Below, one piece after another: positions 24,281 to 36,632 of a stretch of DNA of 64,000 bases. The notes under the pieces are model-generated. The model searched no databases and had not been told where the DNA came from. It saw nothing but the letters and a program-made list of their open reading frames with translations. The position numbers and the translations under genes are program-made. The number at the start of each line of letters is the position of its first letter. Positions within the stretch are counted from its first letter, which is position 1. This stretch comes from Williamsia herbipolensis (GTDB lineage Bacteria; Actinomycetota; Actinomycetes; Mycobacteriales; Mycobacteriaceae): positions 1 through 64,000 of the forward strand of contig NZ_JXYP01000019.1 in the NCBI RefSeq assembly GCF_000964005.1, given 5' to 3'.

Positions 24281-24895
24281 GTGGCGGTGGCGGACATCCG
24301 GTTGTTCGGTGATCCCGTTCTACGGACCCGGGCCACCGAGGTCACCGACTTCGGGCCGGACCTGCACCGCCTCGTCGACGACATGCTCGAGACGATGGAC
24401 CGCCACCACGGGGCCGGCCTCGCCGCACCCCAGATCGGTGTCGGGGCGCGCGTGTTCACCTACGACTGCGGTGGACAGCGCGGTCACATCGTGAACCCGG
24501 TGTGGACCGCGGTCGGGACCGAGACCCAGACCGGGCCCGAGGGCTGCCTGTCGATCCCCGGCGTGCAGGCCGACACCACACGCGCAGCCGAGGTCACCGT
24601 GACCGGTGTCGATCGCCACGGCGATCCGGTGACGCTGCATGTCGACGACATCATGGCGCGGTGCGTCCAGCACGAGACCGACCATCTCGACGGCGTGCTG
24701 TTCCTGCAGCGTCTCGCCCCGGACGTGCGCAAGGCCGCGATGCGGGTGGTGCGGGGAAGCGCCTGGTTCACCGAGGGGCGCACCTCGACCGACGATCCAG
24801 GCTCGTACCCGACCACCTGGGTCCAGGGCGACCCCGACACCACCGAGGACGCCCGCACGCGCGACGCCCCCGCGACCTCCGACGCGACCCTGTGA
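24281..24895 (+). CDS. def: Peptide deformylase
   Basis: Metal hydrolase removing the formyl group from nascent proteins; 204 aa. All three motifs are intact: [11 protein letters not shown] near residue 45, EGCLSIPG near residue 87 (metal Cys) and QHETDHLDG near residue 130 (two metal His and the catalytic Glu). GTG at 24281 is chosen over the upstream frame start because GAGGGAG lies about 6 nt before it. The Thr/Asp-rich tail is variable. The stop overlaps the fmt start. Confidence 0.96.
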   Translation: MAVADIRLFGDPVLRTRATEVTDFGPDLHRLVDDMLETMDRHHGAGLAAPQIGVGARVFTYDCGGQRGHIVNPVWTAVGTETQTGPEGCLSIPGVQADTTRAAEVTVTGVDRHGDPVTLHVDDIMARCVQHETDHLDGVLFLQRLAPDVRKAAMRVVRGSAWFTEGRTSTDDPGSYPTTWVQGDPDTTEDARTRDAPATSDATL

Positions 24896-25833
24896 GGGTC
24901 GTCTTCGCGGGCACGCCGGAACCGGCCGTGCCGTCGCTGCGTCGGCTGCTCGATTCCCCCGACCACGAGGTCGTCGGCGTGCTCACCCGTCCCGATGCCG
25001 TCGCCGGTCGCGGTCGCAGGGTGACCCGGTCGCCGGTGGCCGAGCTCGCCGACGCGGCCGGCGTCGAGGTGGCCACCCCGCGTCGCCTGCGTGACGACGA
25101 CGCGCACGAGATCCTGCGCCGCTGGTCGCCGGACTGCTGCGCGGTCGTCGCCTACGGCGCGCTCGTCCCGCCCGATCTCCTCGACCTGCCGACTCACGGC
25201 TGGATCAACCTGCACTTCTCGCTGCTCCCGGCGTGGCGCGGTGCCGCACCGGTCCAGGCGGCCATCGCCGCCGGCGACGTCATGACGGGTGCCAGCACGT
25301 TCCGCATCGAGGCCGGGCTCGACACGGGACCCGTCTTCGGGACCATGACCGAGTCGATCCGTCCGACCGACACCAGTGGGGACCTGCTCGCGCGCCTGGC
25401 CGACGGCGGTGCGCAACTGCTGACCTCCACCCTCGACGGTATCGAGACCGGCGAGCTGGTCGCCGTGCCCCAGCCCGCCGACGGCGTGAGCCTGGCCCCC
25501 AAGATCGAGGTCGCCGACACCCGCGTCCGCTGGGATCGCCCGGCGCACATCGTCGATCGCCACATCCGGGCCGCGACACCAGCCCCCGGTGCCTGGACCG
25601 AACTCGACGGGACGCGACTCAAGACCGGTCCGGTGACCGTCGCCGACCCCGAACAGTTCGATACCGCGGTGGTCCCGCCTGGGCATCTGCTCGTCACCAA
25701 GAAGGCCGTCTTCGTCGGAACCGGCTCCACGCCGGTTCGACTCGGCACCGTGCAACCCCCGGGGAAGAAGCCGATGCCCGCCGCCGACTGGGCACGCGGT
25801 GCCCACCTCACCGACGGGATGGTCCTCGCATGA
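24892..25833 (+). CDS. fmt: Methionyl-tRNA formyltransferase
   Basis: Formylates initiator Met-tRNA using 10-formyl-THF; 313 aa. [14 protein letters not shown] opens the N-terminal Rossmann domain, and the catalytic [17 protein letters not shown] lies near residues 104-120. The C-terminal OB-like tRNA-binding domain follows. GTG at 24892 overlaps the def stop; pairing with def is functional because the two act on the same formyl group. The stop overlaps the rsmB ATG. Confidence 0.96.
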   Translation: MRVVFAGTPEPAVPSLRRLLDSPDHEVVGVLTRPDAVAGRGRRVTRSPVAELADAAGVEVATPRRLRDDDAHEILRRWSPDCCAVVAYGALVPPDLLDLPTHGWINLHFSLLPAWRGAAPVQAAIAAGDVMTGASTFRIEAGLDTGPVFGTMTESIRPTDTSGDLLARLADGGAQLLTSTLDGIETGELVAVPQPADGVSLAPKIEVADTRVRWDRPAHIVDRHIRAATPAPGAWTELDGTRLKTGPVTVADPEQFDTAVVPPGHLLVTKKAVFVGTGSTPVRLGTVQPPGKKPMPAADWARGAHLTDGMVLA

Positions 25834-27209
25834 CCCGGCCTGCCCACATCCGGGACAAGGCCGTCGACCCGGTCCGTGCCGTGGCCCGCGACGTCCTGCG
25901 CGCGGTGCGTGAACGCGACTCCTACGCCAACCTCGTGCTGCCCGCCCTGTTGCGCGAGCGGAAGATCACCGGGCGCGACGCCGCGTTGGCCACCGAGCTG
26001 GCCTACGGCACCTGCCGCAGCGCGGGCACGCTCGACGAGATCATCGCCTCGGCCGCCGGCCGGCCCGTCGCCGACATCGACGGCACCGTCCTCGACGTCC
26101 TGCGTCTCGGCGCCTACCAGCTGCTGCGCACCCGGATCGGCGCCCACGCCGCGGTCTCGACGTCGGTGGATCTCATCCGTTCCGAGGCCGGTCAGGGTCC
26201 GGCCGGGTTCTGCAACGCGGTACTGCGCAAGATCTCCCAGCGCGACGAGGACCTCTGGACCGACGAACTCGCCCCGACGATGGCCGACGACCTCATCGGA
26301 CACCTCGCCTTCCGGTACGCACACCCGCGGTGGATCGCCGAGGTGTTCGCCGAGGCGCTGAGCACACCCGACGCCCCGGTCCGGGCGGGGGAGCTGCAGG
26401 CGGCTCTCGCCGCGGACGACGAACGACCCCTGGTCCATCTCGTGGCGCGGCCGGGACTGATCAGCGCCGAGGAGCTGGCCGCGGCGACCGGCGGCGACAT
26501 CGGCGCGTTCTCGCCCTACTGCGTGTACCTGCCCGGTGGCGACCCCGGCGCGCTCGACGCCGTCCGCGAACACCTCGCCGGTGTGCAGGACGAGGGCAGT
26601 CAGCTGGTGGCCCGGGCGCTCACCGTCGCCGAGATCGACGGCCCCGACACCGGGCGCTGGCTCGACCTGTGTGCCGGGCCGGGCGGCAAGGCCGCGCTCG
26701 TCGGAGCCGTCGCCGACATCGACGGGGCCCATCTCGACGCCGTCGAACCCTCCGATCACCGCGCCACGCTCGTGCGGCAGTCGGTCGACGGTCTTCCCGT
26801 CACCGTGCACGTCGCCGACGGCCGCAGCAGCGGACTCACGCCGGGCTACGACCGCGTGCTGGTCGACGCGCCGTGCACCGGTCTCGGATCGTTGCGCCGA
26901 CGCCCCGAGGCGCGGTGGCGCCGACAGCCCTCCGACGTACCCGAACTCGTGGCCCTGCAGCGCCAGTTGCTCAGCGCAGCACTGGAACTGGTGCGGCCCG
27001 GCGGTGTCGTCGTCTACTCGACGTGCTCACCGCACCCCGCCGAGACCGTCGGGGTCGTCGAATCGGTGGTCGCCGACACCGGTGCGCGGGTGGTCGATGC
27101 GCGACCGTTCGTCGGTGTCGCCGACATCGGCGACGGCCCCTTCGTCCAGCTGTGGCCGCATCGCCAGGGCACCGACGCGATGTTCCTGGCCGCTCTCACC
27201 CGTCCCTGA
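25830..27209 (+). CDS. rsmB: 16S rRNA (cytosine-C5) methyltransferase RsmB/Fmu
   Basis: SAM-dependent rRNA methyltransferase; 459 aa. The N-terminal NusB-like RNA-binding domain covers about residues 5-145. The catalytic domain has SAM-binding [15 protein letters not shown] near residue 276, [18 protein letters not shown] (motif IV Cys) and [10 protein letters not shown] (motif VI nucleophile Cys). ATG at 25830 overlaps the fmt stop. Confidence 0.94.
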   Translation: MTRPAHIRDKAVDPVRAVARDVLRAVRERDSYANLVLPALLRERKITGRDAALATELAYGTCRSAGTLDEIIASAAGRPVADIDGTVLDVLRLGAYQLLRTRIGAHAAVSTSVDLIRSEAGQGPAGFCNAVLRKISQRDEDLWTDELAPTMADDLIGHLAFRYAHPRWIAEVFAEALSTPDAPVRAGELQAALAADDERPLVHLVARPGLISAEELAAATGGDIGAFSPYCVYLPGGDPGALDAVREHLAGVQDEGSQLVARALTVAEIDGPDTGRWLDLCAGPGGKAALVGAVADIDGAHLDAVEPSDHRATLVRQSVDGLPVTVHVADGRSSGLTPGYDRVLVDAPCTGLGSLRRRPEARWRRQPSDVPELVALQRQLLSAALELVRPGGVVVYSTCSPHPAETVGVVESVVADTGARVVDARPFVGVADIGDGPFVQLWPHRQGTDAMFLAALTRP

Positions 27210-27242
27210 CGCACGACGGGGCGTGCATAGACTCTGCAGACC

Positions 27243-27926
27243 ATGTCGTCCCCGCAGCGCCCCGATCAGCCCATGATCGCCCCGTCGATCCTGTCCGCCG
27301 ACTTCGCCAACCTCGCCGCCGAGGCCGACGCCGTGCGCGGCAGCGACTGGTTGCACGTCGACGTGATGGACGCACACTTCGTCCCCAACCTCACCCTCGG
27401 TCTGCCCATCGTGGAGAGCCTGCTCAAGGCGACCGACATCCCGCTCGACTGCCACCTCATGATCGAGGACCCGAAGCGATGGGCGCCGCCCTACGCCGAG
27501 GCCGGCGCCCGCAACGTCACCTTCCACGCCGAGGCGACCGACGACCCGGTGTCGGTGGCCAAGGACATCCGCGCCGCGGGCGCGCTCGCCGGACTGAGCA
27601 TCAAACCGGGCACCGATCTCGAGCCGTATCTGGAGATCCTCCGCGAGTTCGACACCCTGCTGGTGATGAGCGTCGAGCCGGGATTCGGGGGACAGTCCTT
27701 CATGCCGGAGGTCCTGGACAAGGTGCGCACGATCCGGACCAGGATCGACTCCGGTGATCTGCGACTGCTGGTCGAGATCGACGGCGGCATCAACGCCGAC
27801 ACCATCGCCGAGGCCGCCGAGGCCGGCGTCGACTGCTTCGTGGCCGGCTCGGCCGTCTACGGGGCCGACGACCCCGCCGAGGCCGTGGAGAAGTTGCGCG
27901 CGCAGGCCCTCGCGGCCCGTGGCTGA
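27243..27926 (+). CDS. rpe: Ribulose-phosphate 3-epimerase
   Basis: Interconverts ribulose 5-phosphate and xylulose 5-phosphate in the pentose phosphate pathway; 227 aa TIM barrel. Motifs are [28 protein letters not shown] (metal His/Asp), CHLMIEDP and [22 protein letters not shown] hexamer 9 nt before the ATG suggests a very short or absent leader. The product ribulose 5-phosphate is also a precursor of riboflavin, which suits its place beside the rib genes. Confidence 0.97.
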   Translation: MSSPQRPDQPMIAPSILSADFANLAAEADAVRGSDWLHVDVMDAHFVPNLTLGLPIVESLLKATDIPLDCHLMIEDPKRWAPPYAEAGARNVTFHAEATDDPVSVAKDIRAAGALAGLSIKPGTDLEPYLEILREFDTLLVMSVEPGFGGQSFMPEVLDKVRTIRTRIDSGDLRLLVEIDGGINADTIAEAAEAGVDCFVAGSAVYGADDPAEAVEKLRAQALAARG

Positions 27927-27935
27927 CCCACGTCG

Positions 27936-28958
27936 ATGACCTCCGAGAGGGTCGCGACCGACGAGGCGGCGATGCGTGCGGCGATCGACGCGTCGCAGTC
28001 CGCGCGCGGGATCAGCACCCCGAACCCCCCGGTCGGCGCGGTGGTCGTCGACCGCGCAGGGGTCGTGGTCGGGGTCGGCAGCACCGCCCCCGCGGGCGGA
28101 CCGCACGCCGAGGTGGTCGCCCTGGCCGCGGCCGGTGACCGCGCCCGGGGAGCGACTGCCGTCGTCACCCTCGAGCCGTGCGATCACACCGGCCGCACCG
28201 GGCCGTGCACCGCAGCCCTCATCGCGGCGGGGATCACCCGCGTGGTCTACGCGGTCTCCGACCCCAACCCGGTGGCCGCCGGGGGAGCGGCGACACTGCG
28301 CGCGGCCGGGGTCGAGGTGGTCGGCGGCGTCCTCGCCGACGACGTCGCCGCCGATCCGTTGCGCGCGTGGCTGTTCCGACTGCGCACGGGCCGCCCCCTG
28401 GTCACCGCGAAGTTCGCGGCGACCCTCGACGGCCGGATCGCCGCACCCGACGGGACCAGCCGGTGGATCACCGGCGACGTCGCGCGCGAGCGGGTGCACC
28501 GCGACCGTGCCCGCCTCGACGCGATCGTCGTCGGGTCCGGGACGGTCGCCACCGACGATCCCGCTCTCACCGCCCGCCACGCCGACGGATCGCTGCGGGG
28601 ACACCAACCGACACGGATCGTCCTCGGCCGTCGGCCGCTGCCGGACGGGGCCCGCATCCTCGGCCCCGAGGCGACGACGCTGCACGTGGCGTCCCACGAC
28701 CCCGCCGAGGCCGTCGCCGCCGCCGGCGACGCCCTGTCCCTGCTGGTGGAGGGCGGCCCCACCGTGCTCGGCGCCTTTCTGGCCGTCGGACTCGTCGATC
28801 GCGTGCAGGCCTACCTCGCACCCACCGTGCTCGGCGCCGGTGCCGCCGCGGTCCTCGACGCCTCGGTCGCCACCCTCGCCCAGGCCCACCGATTCACCCG
28901 CGAATCGGTCGAGATCCTGGGCGACGACCTTCTGATCACCCTGGCGCCAACCGTCTGA
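27936..28958 (+). CDS. ribD: Riboflavin biosynthesis deaminase/reductase
   Basis: Bifunctional enzyme of steps two and three of riboflavin synthesis; 340 aa. The N-terminal deaminase (residues ~1-145) has TPNPPVGAVV, the zinc His in PHAEVVAL and the zinc Cys pair in PCDHTGRTGPC. The C-terminal reductase starts near VTAKFAATLDGRIA (residue ~155) and includes LLVEGGPTVLGAFL. It starts 9 nt after rpe and precedes the FMN riboswitch, so it is probably not itself under that riboswitch. Confidence 0.96.
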   Translation: MTSERVATDEAAMRAAIDASQSARGISTPNPPVGAVVVDRAGVVVGVGSTAPAGGPHAEVVALAAAGDRARGATAVVTLEPCDHTGRTGPCTAALIAAGITRVVYAVSDPNPVAAGGAATLRAAGVEVVGGVLADDVAADPLRAWLFRLRTGRPLVTAKFAATLDGRIAAPDGTSRWITGDVARERVHRDRARLDAIVVGSGTVATDDPALTARHADGSLRGHQPTRIVLGRRPLPDGARILGPEATTLHVASHDPAEAVAAAGDALSLLVEGGPTVLGAFLAVGLVDRVQAYLAPTVLGAGAAAVLDASVATLAQAHRFTRESVEILGDDLLITLAPTV

Positions 28959-29006
28959 CCGGGGCTTTTCGCCCATCGCGGGCAGGGTGGAACCCCCGTG
29001 CTGTGC

Positions 29007-29012
29007 TAGCGT
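29007..29012 (+). promoter_or_regulatory. Putative -10 of the ribE-ribBA-ribH transcript
   Basis: TAGCGT whose expected start point (about 29019) lies a few bases before the first pairing arm of the FMN riboswitch. Confidence 0.5.
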
Positions 29013-29021
29013 CGAAATCAG

Positions 29022-29180
29022 AGTTCTCAGGGCGGGGTGTAATTCCCCACCGGCGGTGATGACGAGAGATCGTCGAGCCCGCGAGCGCCCGCTCGCACCG
29101 ATCAACGATCAGTGCGGACGGGGTCAGCAGATTCCGGTGTGAACCCGGAGCCGACGGTCACAGTCCGGATGAGAGAGAAC
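29022..29180 (+). ncRNA. FMN riboswitch (RFN element)
   Basis: Conserved RFN blocks appear in order: AGGGCGGGGTG at 29029-29039, TTCCCCACCGGCGGT, AGCCCGCGA, GGTCAGCAGATTCCGGTG, GGAGCCGACGGTCACAGTCC and GATGAGAGAGAAC. The closing stem pairs GTTCTC (29023-29028) with GAGAAC (29175-29180). It lies 62 nt before the ribE start. FMN binding should lower expression of ribE-ribBA-ribH. Confidence 0.96.
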
Positions 29181-29182
29181 CC

Positions 29183-29204
29183 CCGCGGTCGTCGTCGACC
29201 GCGG
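29183..29204 (+). promoter_or_regulatory. Strong hairpin in the riboswitch expression platform
   Basis: A 9-bp perfect stem, CCGCGGTCG (29183-29191) with CGACCGCGG (29196-29204), and a TCGT loop, 2 nt after the aptamer. A second palindrome, GGTCGATCGACC (29218-29229), sits directly before the Shine-Dalgarno AGGAG (29233-29237). There is no U-tract, so either a factor-dependent stop or ribosome access control is likely. Confidence 0.5.
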
Positions 29205-29242
29205 TCGTGCCGCCCTGGGTCGATCGACCGACAGGAGCGCAC

Positions 29243-29901
29243 GTGTTCACCGGAATAGTCGAGGAGCGCGGCACGGTTGTGTCTCGTGATGATCTCGCCG
29301 ACGCTGCACGTTTCACCGTCCGCGGCCCGCTCGTGACCAGCGACGCCGGGCCCGGGGATTCCATCTGCGTCAACGGCGTCTGTCTGACCGTGGTCGGTGC
29401 CCCCGACGCGGGCGAGTTCACCGTCGACGTCATGGCCGAGACCCTGAACCGTTCCTCTTTGGCCTCCCTCGGCGCCGGCGCGCCGGTCAACCTCGAGCGC
29501 GCCATGGCCGCCGGTGGTCGGTTCGGTGGACACATCGTCCAGGGCCACGTCGACGGCACCGGGACCGTCGCGTCGATCTCACCGTCGGAGAACTGGACGG
29601 TCATCCGCATCGCCATCGATCCCACGGTGGCGCGCTACATCGTCGAGAAGGGGTCGATCACCGTCGACGGCGTCTCCCTGACCGTCTCCTCGATCGCCTC
29701 CGTCGACGCCGCGGACGCATGGTTCGAGATCTCCCTGATCCCCACCACCCTCGAGGTCACGACCCTCGGCACCCTCACCGACGGCGCCACGGTCAACCTC
29801 GAGGTCGACGTCATCGCCAAATACGTGGAACGCCTGGCCACCCCGGCCGCACCCGGCACCCGCCACCCGGAGAGCCTTCCGGAGAACAACGAGGTCTCGT
29901 C

Positions 29902-29905
<4 letters not shown>
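29243..29905 (+). CDS. ribE: Riboflavin synthase alpha chain
   Basis: Dismutates two 6,7-dimethyl-8-ribityllumazines to riboflavin; 220 aa. The internal duplication typical of the family is clear: [11 protein letters not shown] at the N-terminus and [14 protein letters not shown] near residue 95. GTG at 29243 follows CAGGAGC at good spacing, and Val/Met-Phe-Thr-Gly is the canonical N-terminus. The stop overlaps the ribBA ATG. Confidence 0.97.
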
Positions 29906-32134
<2,229 letters not shown>

Positions 32135-32173
32135 GCAGGCCCGTGTTCGGCTTCTGGGTGGCGAAGTCTGTTG

Positions 32174-32205
32174 GCTGACTGTGTGGAAGCGACCATCGAG
32201 TGTGC
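32174..32205 (-). repeat. Intergenic repeat copy 1
   Basis: Reads on the minus strand as GCACACTCG, 8 nt, TTCC, AC, AC, A, GTCAGC. It is the inverted partner of copy 2, 34 nt away. Confidence 0.8.
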
Positions 32206-32239
32206 TCGGCACAGAACGGCCGGCGGCGTGATCGGCAGC

Positions 32240-32272
32240 GCACACTCGATGCGGCGTTTCCGCACCGTCAGC
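32240..32272 (+). repeat. Intergenic repeat copy 2
   Basis: Reads GCACACTCG, 9 nt, TTCC, GC, AC, C, GTCAGC. It can pair with copy 1 to make an imperfect stem of about 32 bp, or with copy 3 across 25 nt. Confidence 0.8.
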
Positions 32273-32297
32273 GGCCTGTCTTTCGTCGAGAAGTGCC

Positions 32298-32330
32298 GCC
32301 GACAGTGCGGAAGCCCGACGCCGAGTGTGC
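32298..32330 (-). repeat. Intergenic repeat copy 3
   Basis: Reads on the minus strand as GCACACTCG, 9 nt, TTCC, GC, AC, T, GTCGGC (one change in the last block). Confidence 0.8.
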
Positions 32331-32363
32331 GTCGTTCCGTACGGACCTCACTGTGCGTGGTCA

Positions 32364-32395
32364 GCACACTCGACAACGGTTTCCATACGGTCAGC
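32364..32395 (+). repeat. Intergenic repeat copy 4
   Basis: Reads GCACACTCG, 8 nt, TTCC, AT, AC, G, GTCAGC. It is the inverted partner of copy 3, 33 nt away. Confidence 0.8.
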
Positions 32396-32428
32396 ACCGG
32401 GGTCAGTCGTTTCCTTCGTCGAAGACGG

Positions 32429-32443
32429 CTCCACACCGTCAGC
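32429..32443 (+). repeat. Partial intergenic repeat copy 5
   Basis: Only the right half is kept (CTCC, AC, AC, C, GTCAGC), ending 11 nt before the ggt stop codon. Confidence 0.6.
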
Positions 32444-32454
32444 AACCGGGTGGG

Positions 32455-34446
32455 TCAGCGGGGGTCGCCCATGACCTCACCCTCGCGGCGGGGGTCGGCG
32501 CCGCCGATCCAGCCCTTCCCGTCGCGGACGACGGCGGCGAGTCCCGAGGACTGATCGGCCACCGAGACCTGATGACCCTTGCGGCGTAGTTCGGTGACCA
32601 GCGGGTCGCGGTCGCCGTTGTCGGCGGCGTCGATGGCGGGGTGCTCCCCGCCCACGTTCGTCACCGGGGTGTTGGCGGCGCCGAAATCGACACCCGACAC
32701 CGCCTGCTGCGGATCGAGGCCCCAGTCGAGCAGCGACACCAGCGTTTTCACGACGAGCTGGATGATGACCGAACCACCCGGCGACCCCAGCGCGGCCATC
32801 AGATCGCCGCGGGACCCATTGCCGGCGCCGTCGAACACCAGGGTCGGCGACATGGAGCTGCGGGGTCGTTTCCCGGCTGCGACCCGATTGGCGACCGGGG
32901 CACCCGTGGCGTCGGTCGGTTGCGCCGAGAAGTCCGTGAGCTGGTTGTTGAGCACGAAACCGTCGACGAAGTGGAACGAGCCGAACGCGGACTCGACGGT
33001 GGTGGTCATCGACGCCGCGTCGCCTTTCTTGTCGATCACGACGATCTGACTGGTCCCGTGTTCGGGTGTGGTGACGACACCGGACGGGACGGGCCCGAAA
33101 TCCCCGGCCCGCGCCGTGCCCATCGAGCGGTTCGGGTCGATCAGGGCGGCGCGCTTGGTCAGGTACGCCGGGTCGGTCAGCGCCGCGGGCGAATTCCCCG
33201 GCAGGGGAACGAAGTCGGTGTCGGCGACGTATTTGTCGCGATCGGCGTAGGCCAGACGCTCGGCCTCGGAGATGAGGTGCACCGCCTGGGCCTGCGGCAC
33301 GCCCCCGTTGCGGTCCACCGCGCGTGGACCAAGCGCGGCGAGATCGAAGTTCGACAGTATGCCCATGGTCGAGGCCACGGCGATCCCGCCCGACGACGGT
33401 GCCGGCATGCCACACAACACCCGACCGCGATACGGGGTGCACAGCGCCTCGCGCTTCTTCGCCCGGTAGGCCGCGAGATCGGCGGTGGTGGTCAGTCCGG
33501 GCGTCATCCCGCCGGTCGTGGAACCGATCTTGTCGACCACGTCGCGTGCGATGGCGCCGGTGTAGAACGCGTCGGGACCGTCGGTGGCGATCGCGCCCAA
33601 CGTCTTCGCGTAGGCCGGGTTGGTGAGAACGGTCCCCGCCGTCTTGGCGCTGCCGTCGGGGTTGAGGAAGTATGCGCGGGCATCGGGATCGGCCGTGAGG
33701 TCGGCCCGGCTGTCGGCGATCGCGGCCGCCATCCGTGGGCTGATCCGGAAGCCGTTGTCGGACAGTGTGATCGCGGACTCGAACAGATCGCGCCACTTCT
33801 TCGCGCCGTGGTCGGCGTGGGCCATCTCGAGCATCCGCAGGACGCCGGGGGTCCCGATCGAGCGGCCGCTGGCCCGCGCCGACGGGATCGGGGCACGCCG
33901 GTCGGTCGCGCTGATGTACCGGAGATAGTCGCCGGTGGCGGCCGCGGGTGCCGTCTCGCGACCGTCGTAGGCCTGGACCGACTTCGTCGTCGCGTCGTAG
34001 TACATGAGGAACGCACCGCCTGCGATCCCGGTCGCCTGCGGTTCGACCAGACCGAGGACCGCCTGGGCGGCGACGAGCGCGTCGGCGGCGGTACCACCGT
34101 CACGGACGACCTCGCACGCGGCCTCGGTCGACAGGGGGTTGGCCGTGGCGACGGCGAACGAACCGGTCCGCACCGGGGTCATCTGGGTGCGATAGCCGGT
34201 CGCCACCTCCGGGTTGGTGGCGATGTCGCGACTCGGGCCGGCACCGGCCGACGCGGCGGCGGCCACGGGTGTCCCGTTGGGAACGGTCGCACATGTCCCG
34301 GCTGCGCTGTCCGACCCCGATCCGGAGTCGTCGGAACACGCGGCGGCGGTGAGCGTGAGAGCAGCGACCGCCCCGATGGCGACGAGACGTGGCGTCCGTC
34401 GTCGCGGACCTCCCGGGGCGCTCGATGTGCGTACGAACGGAGCCAT
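32455..34446 (-). CDS. ggt: Gamma-glutamyltranspeptidase, lipoprotein
   Basis: Cleaves gamma-glutamyl bonds of glutathione-like peptides outside the membrane; 663 aa. The N-terminus has a basic region, the hydrophobic stretch [15 protein letters not shown] and lipobox Cys37, so it is probably membrane-anchored. Family motifs are [21 protein letters not shown], the autoprocessing Thr in [11 protein letters not shown] (new N-terminus of the small subunit) and PRSSMSPT. An AGGTGAGGTG ribosome binding site precedes ATG 34446. It is divergent from uvrC and apparently monocistronic. Confidence 0.93.
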   Translation of the reverse strand: MAPFVRTSSAPGGPRRRTPRLVAIGAVAALTLTAAACSDDSGSGSDSAAGTCATVPNGTPVAAAASAGAGPSRDIATNPEVATGYRTQMTPVRTGSFAVATANPLSTEAACEVVRDGGTAADALVAAQAVLGLVEPQATGIAGGAFLMYYDATTKSVQAYDGRETAPAAATGDYLRYISATDRRAPIPSARASGRSIGTPGVLRMLEMAHADHGAKKWRDLFESAITLSDNGFRISPRMAAAIADSRADLTADPDARAYFLNPDGSAKTAGTVLTNPAYAKTLGAIATDGPDAFYTGAIARDVVDKIGSTTGGMTPGLTTTADLAAYRAKKREALCTPYRGRVLCGMPAPSSGGIAVASTMGILSNFDLAALGPRAVDRNGGVPQAQAVHLISEAERLAYADRDKYVADTDFVPLPGNSPAALTDPAYLTKRAALIDPNRSMGTARAGDFGPVPSGVVTTPEHGTSQIVVIDKKGDAASMTTTVESAFGSFHFVDGFVLNNQLTDFSAQPTDATGAPVANRVAAGKRPRSSMSPTLVFDGAGNGSRGDLMAALGSPGGSVIIQLVVKTLVSLLDWGLDPQQAVSGVDFGAANTPVTNVGGEHPAIDAADNGDRDPLVTELRRKGHQVSVADQSSGLAAVVRDGKGWIGGADPRREGEVMGDPR

Positions 34447-34485
34447 CGGCCCACCTCACCTGTCGTCGGTCCTGGCGTGCCGGTG

Positions 34486-34491
34486 ATCGTA
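34486..34491 (-). promoter_or_regulatory. Putative ggt -10 element
   Basis: TACGAT on the minus strand about 40 nt before the ggt start, leaving room for the AGGTGAGGTG ribosome binding site. Confidence 0.4.
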
Positions 34492-34561
34492 ACCCCCTCG
34501 CCGAGGGCCACGCGTCCGACCGGCGAGGCGATCGCGGACCACTGTCGTCGGTCCGCCGTAC

Positions 34562-34567
34562 TAACCT
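34562..34567 (+). promoter_or_regulatory. Leaderless-type -10 element of uvrC
   Basis: TAACCT, 7 nt before the uvrC GTG at 34575; the intervening GGGACCC is not a spaced Shine-Dalgarno. Confidence 0.55.
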
Positions 34568-34574
34568 GGGACCC

Positions 34575-36632
34575 GTGCCCGATCCGACCACCTACCGCCC
34601 GGCACCCGGGAGCATCCCGGTGGCGCCGGGGGTCTACAAGTTCCGGGACACCTACGGCCGCGTGATCTACGTCGGCAAGGCCAAGAGCCTCCGGCAGCGC
34701 CTGACGTCCTACTTCGCCGACCTGTCGGGCCTCCATCCACGCACCCGCCAGATGGTGACCACCGCCGCGTCGGTCGAGTGGACCGTGGTGGGCACCGAGG
34801 TCGAGGCGCTGCAGCTCGAATACAACTGGATCAAGGAGTTCGATCCGCGCTTCAACGTCCGCTACCGCGACGACAAGACCTACCCGATGCTGGCGGTCAC
34901 CCTCAACGAGGAGTACCCGCGGCTGTTCGTCTACCGCGGCCCCCGCCGCAAGGGGGTCCGCTACTTCGGGCCCTATGCCCACGCCTGGGCGATCCGCGAG
35001 ACCCTCGACCTGCTGACCCGCGTCTTCCCCGCGCGCACCTGTTCGGCCGGTGTGTTCAAGCGGCACAAGCAGATCGACCGCCCGTGCCTGCTCGGCTACA
35101 TCGACAAATGTGCCGCACCGTGTGTCGGTCGGGTCAGTGCCGCCGAGCACCGCGAGATCGTCGACGACTTCTGCGACTTCCTCGCCGGCAAGACGGACAA
35201 GATGATCCGCCAGCTCGACAACCAGATGGCGGTCGCCGCAGCCGATCTGGACTTCGAGCGCGCGGCCCGTCTGCGCGACGACGTCGGTGCGCTCCGCCGG
35301 GCCCTGGAGAAGCAGGCCGTGGTCCTCGGTGACGGCACCGACGCCGACGTGATAGCCATGGTCGCCGATCAGCTCGAGGTGTCGGTGCAGATGTTCCACG
35401 TGCGCGACGGGCGGGTGCGCGGCGAACGCGGCTGGGTCGTCGAGCGCACGGACGTCATGACCGGCGGCGCCGGGAGCGATTCCGATGATGCCGATCTCGC
35501 CGAACAGGTGGGGCAGTTCCTCACGCAGTTCTACGGCGAGCAGGTCGACCAGAACGCGACCGTGAAGGGCTCCGGCGGTGAGGACCGCAACGACACGGTG
35601 CCGCGCGAGGTGCTGGTTCCCGTGCTCCCACCCGACGCCGGCGAGTTCACCCGATGGCTGTCCGATCTGCGCGGCGCCGCGGTCGATCTGCGCGTACCGC
35701 AGCGCGGCGACAAGAAGGCGCTCATGGAGACCGTCGAACGCAACGCGGGGGAGGCGCTGACCCGCCACAAGCTGCGCCGTGCCGGTGACCTCACCACCCG
35801 CTCGGCGGCGTTGACCGAGATCCAGGAGACCCTCGGCCTCGACATCGCGCCGCTTCGCATCGAGTGCATCGACATCTCGCACGTGCAGGGGACCGACGTG
35901 GTGGCCTCGCTCGTCGTGTTCGAGGACGGTCTGCCGCGCAAATCCGACTACCGGCACTACTCGATCAAGGAGGCCGCCGGCGACGGCCGCTCCGACGACG
36001 TCGCCTCGATTGCCGAGGTCACCCGACGCCGGTTCCTGCGTCACCGCACCGATCACCTCCCCGACACCGCCGAGTCCGGCACCGCCGCCCTGTCCGACAC
36101 CGAGGTGGAGGTCGATCCGGCGAATGGTGGCGACATGGCGCCCGAGGCCGCGATCGACCCCGCCACGGGTCGGCCACGCCGGTTCGCCTATCCGCCCAAC
36201 CTGTTCGTCGTCGACGGCGGCGGCCCGCAGGTGCGTGCGGCCGCGGCCGTGCTCGACGATCTCGGCGTCACCGACGTCGCCGTCGTGGGTCTTGCCAAGC
36301 GTCTCGAAGAGGTGTGGACACCCGACGACGACGATCCGGTGATCTTCCCGCGCACCAGCGAGGCGCTGTTCCTGTTGCAGCGGGTGCGCGACGAGGCACA
36401 CCGGTTCGCCATCACGTTCCACCGCAGCAAGCGCAGCAAGCGGATGACGGCGTCGGTGCTCGACGGCGTGCCCGGCCTCGGTCAGAGCCGCCGGGCGGCG
36501 CTGGTGTCCCATTTCGGGTCGGTGGCCAACCTGCGCAGCGCGACGGTGGAGGAGATCTCCGGGGTCCCCGGCATCGGTCGATCGACGGCGCTGGCGGTCC
36601 AACGGGCCCTCACCGAAGGAGCGCAGTCGTGA
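34575..36632 (+). CDS. uvrC: Excinuclease ABC subunit C
   Basis: Makes both incisions in nucleotide excision repair; 685 aa. The GIY-YIG nuclease is at residues ~15-95 ([20 protein letters not shown]), a UVR motif lies near residue 215 ([17 protein letters not shown]), the RNase H-like 5' nuclease domain has [15 protein letters not shown], and two C-terminal helix-hairpin-helix motifs end it (VPGLGQSRR and VPGIGRSTA). GTG at 34575 is favoured by the TAACCT hexamer 7 nt upstream. The stop overlaps rapZ. Confidence 0.97.
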   Translation: MPDPTTYRPAPGSIPVAPGVYKFRDTYGRVIYVGKAKSLRQRLTSYFADLSGLHPRTRQMVTTAASVEWTVVGTEVEALQLEYNWIKEFDPRFNVRYRDDKTYPMLAVTLNEEYPRLFVYRGPRRKGVRYFGPYAHAWAIRETLDLLTRVFPARTCSAGVFKRHKQIDRPCLLGYIDKCAAPCVGRVSAAEHREIVDDFCDFLAGKTDKMIRQLDNQMAVAAADLDFERAARLRDDVGALRRALEKQAVVLGDGTDADVIAMVADQLEVSVQMFHVRDGRVRGERGWVVERTDVMTGGAGSDSDDADLAEQVGQFLTQFYGEQVDQNATVKGSGGEDRNDTVPREVLVPVLPPDAGEFTRWLSDLRGAAVDLRVPQRGDKKALMETVERNAGEALTRHKLRRAGDLTTRSAALTEIQETLGLDIAPLRIECIDISHVQGTDVVASLVVFEDGLPRKSDYRHYSIKEAAGDGRSDDVASIAEVTRRRFLRHRTDHLPDTAESGTAALSDTEVEVDPANGGDMAPEAAIDPATGRPRRFAYPPNLFVVDGGGPQVRAAAAVLDDLGVTDVAVVGLAKRLEEVWTPDDDDPVIFPRTSEALFLLQRVRDEAHRFAITFHRSKRSKRMTASVLDGVPGLGQSRRAALVSHFGSVANLRSATVEEISGVPGIGRSTALAVQRALTEGAQS

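Larger units (their letters stand above)
32135..32454. other. Non-coding repeat-rich interval between convergent genes
   Basis: A 320-bp gap between the stops of the rib-operon membrane protein and ggt. It is filled by four copies of a 32-33 bp repeat in alternating orientation plus a partial fifth, described separately. A 10-bp palindrome TCCGTACGGA lies at 32336-32345. No coding potential was accepted. Confidence 0.85.

Noticed and set aside
32174-32443. CRISPR array
   Set aside because: Repeats alternate in orientation, are imperfect and there are no cas genes.
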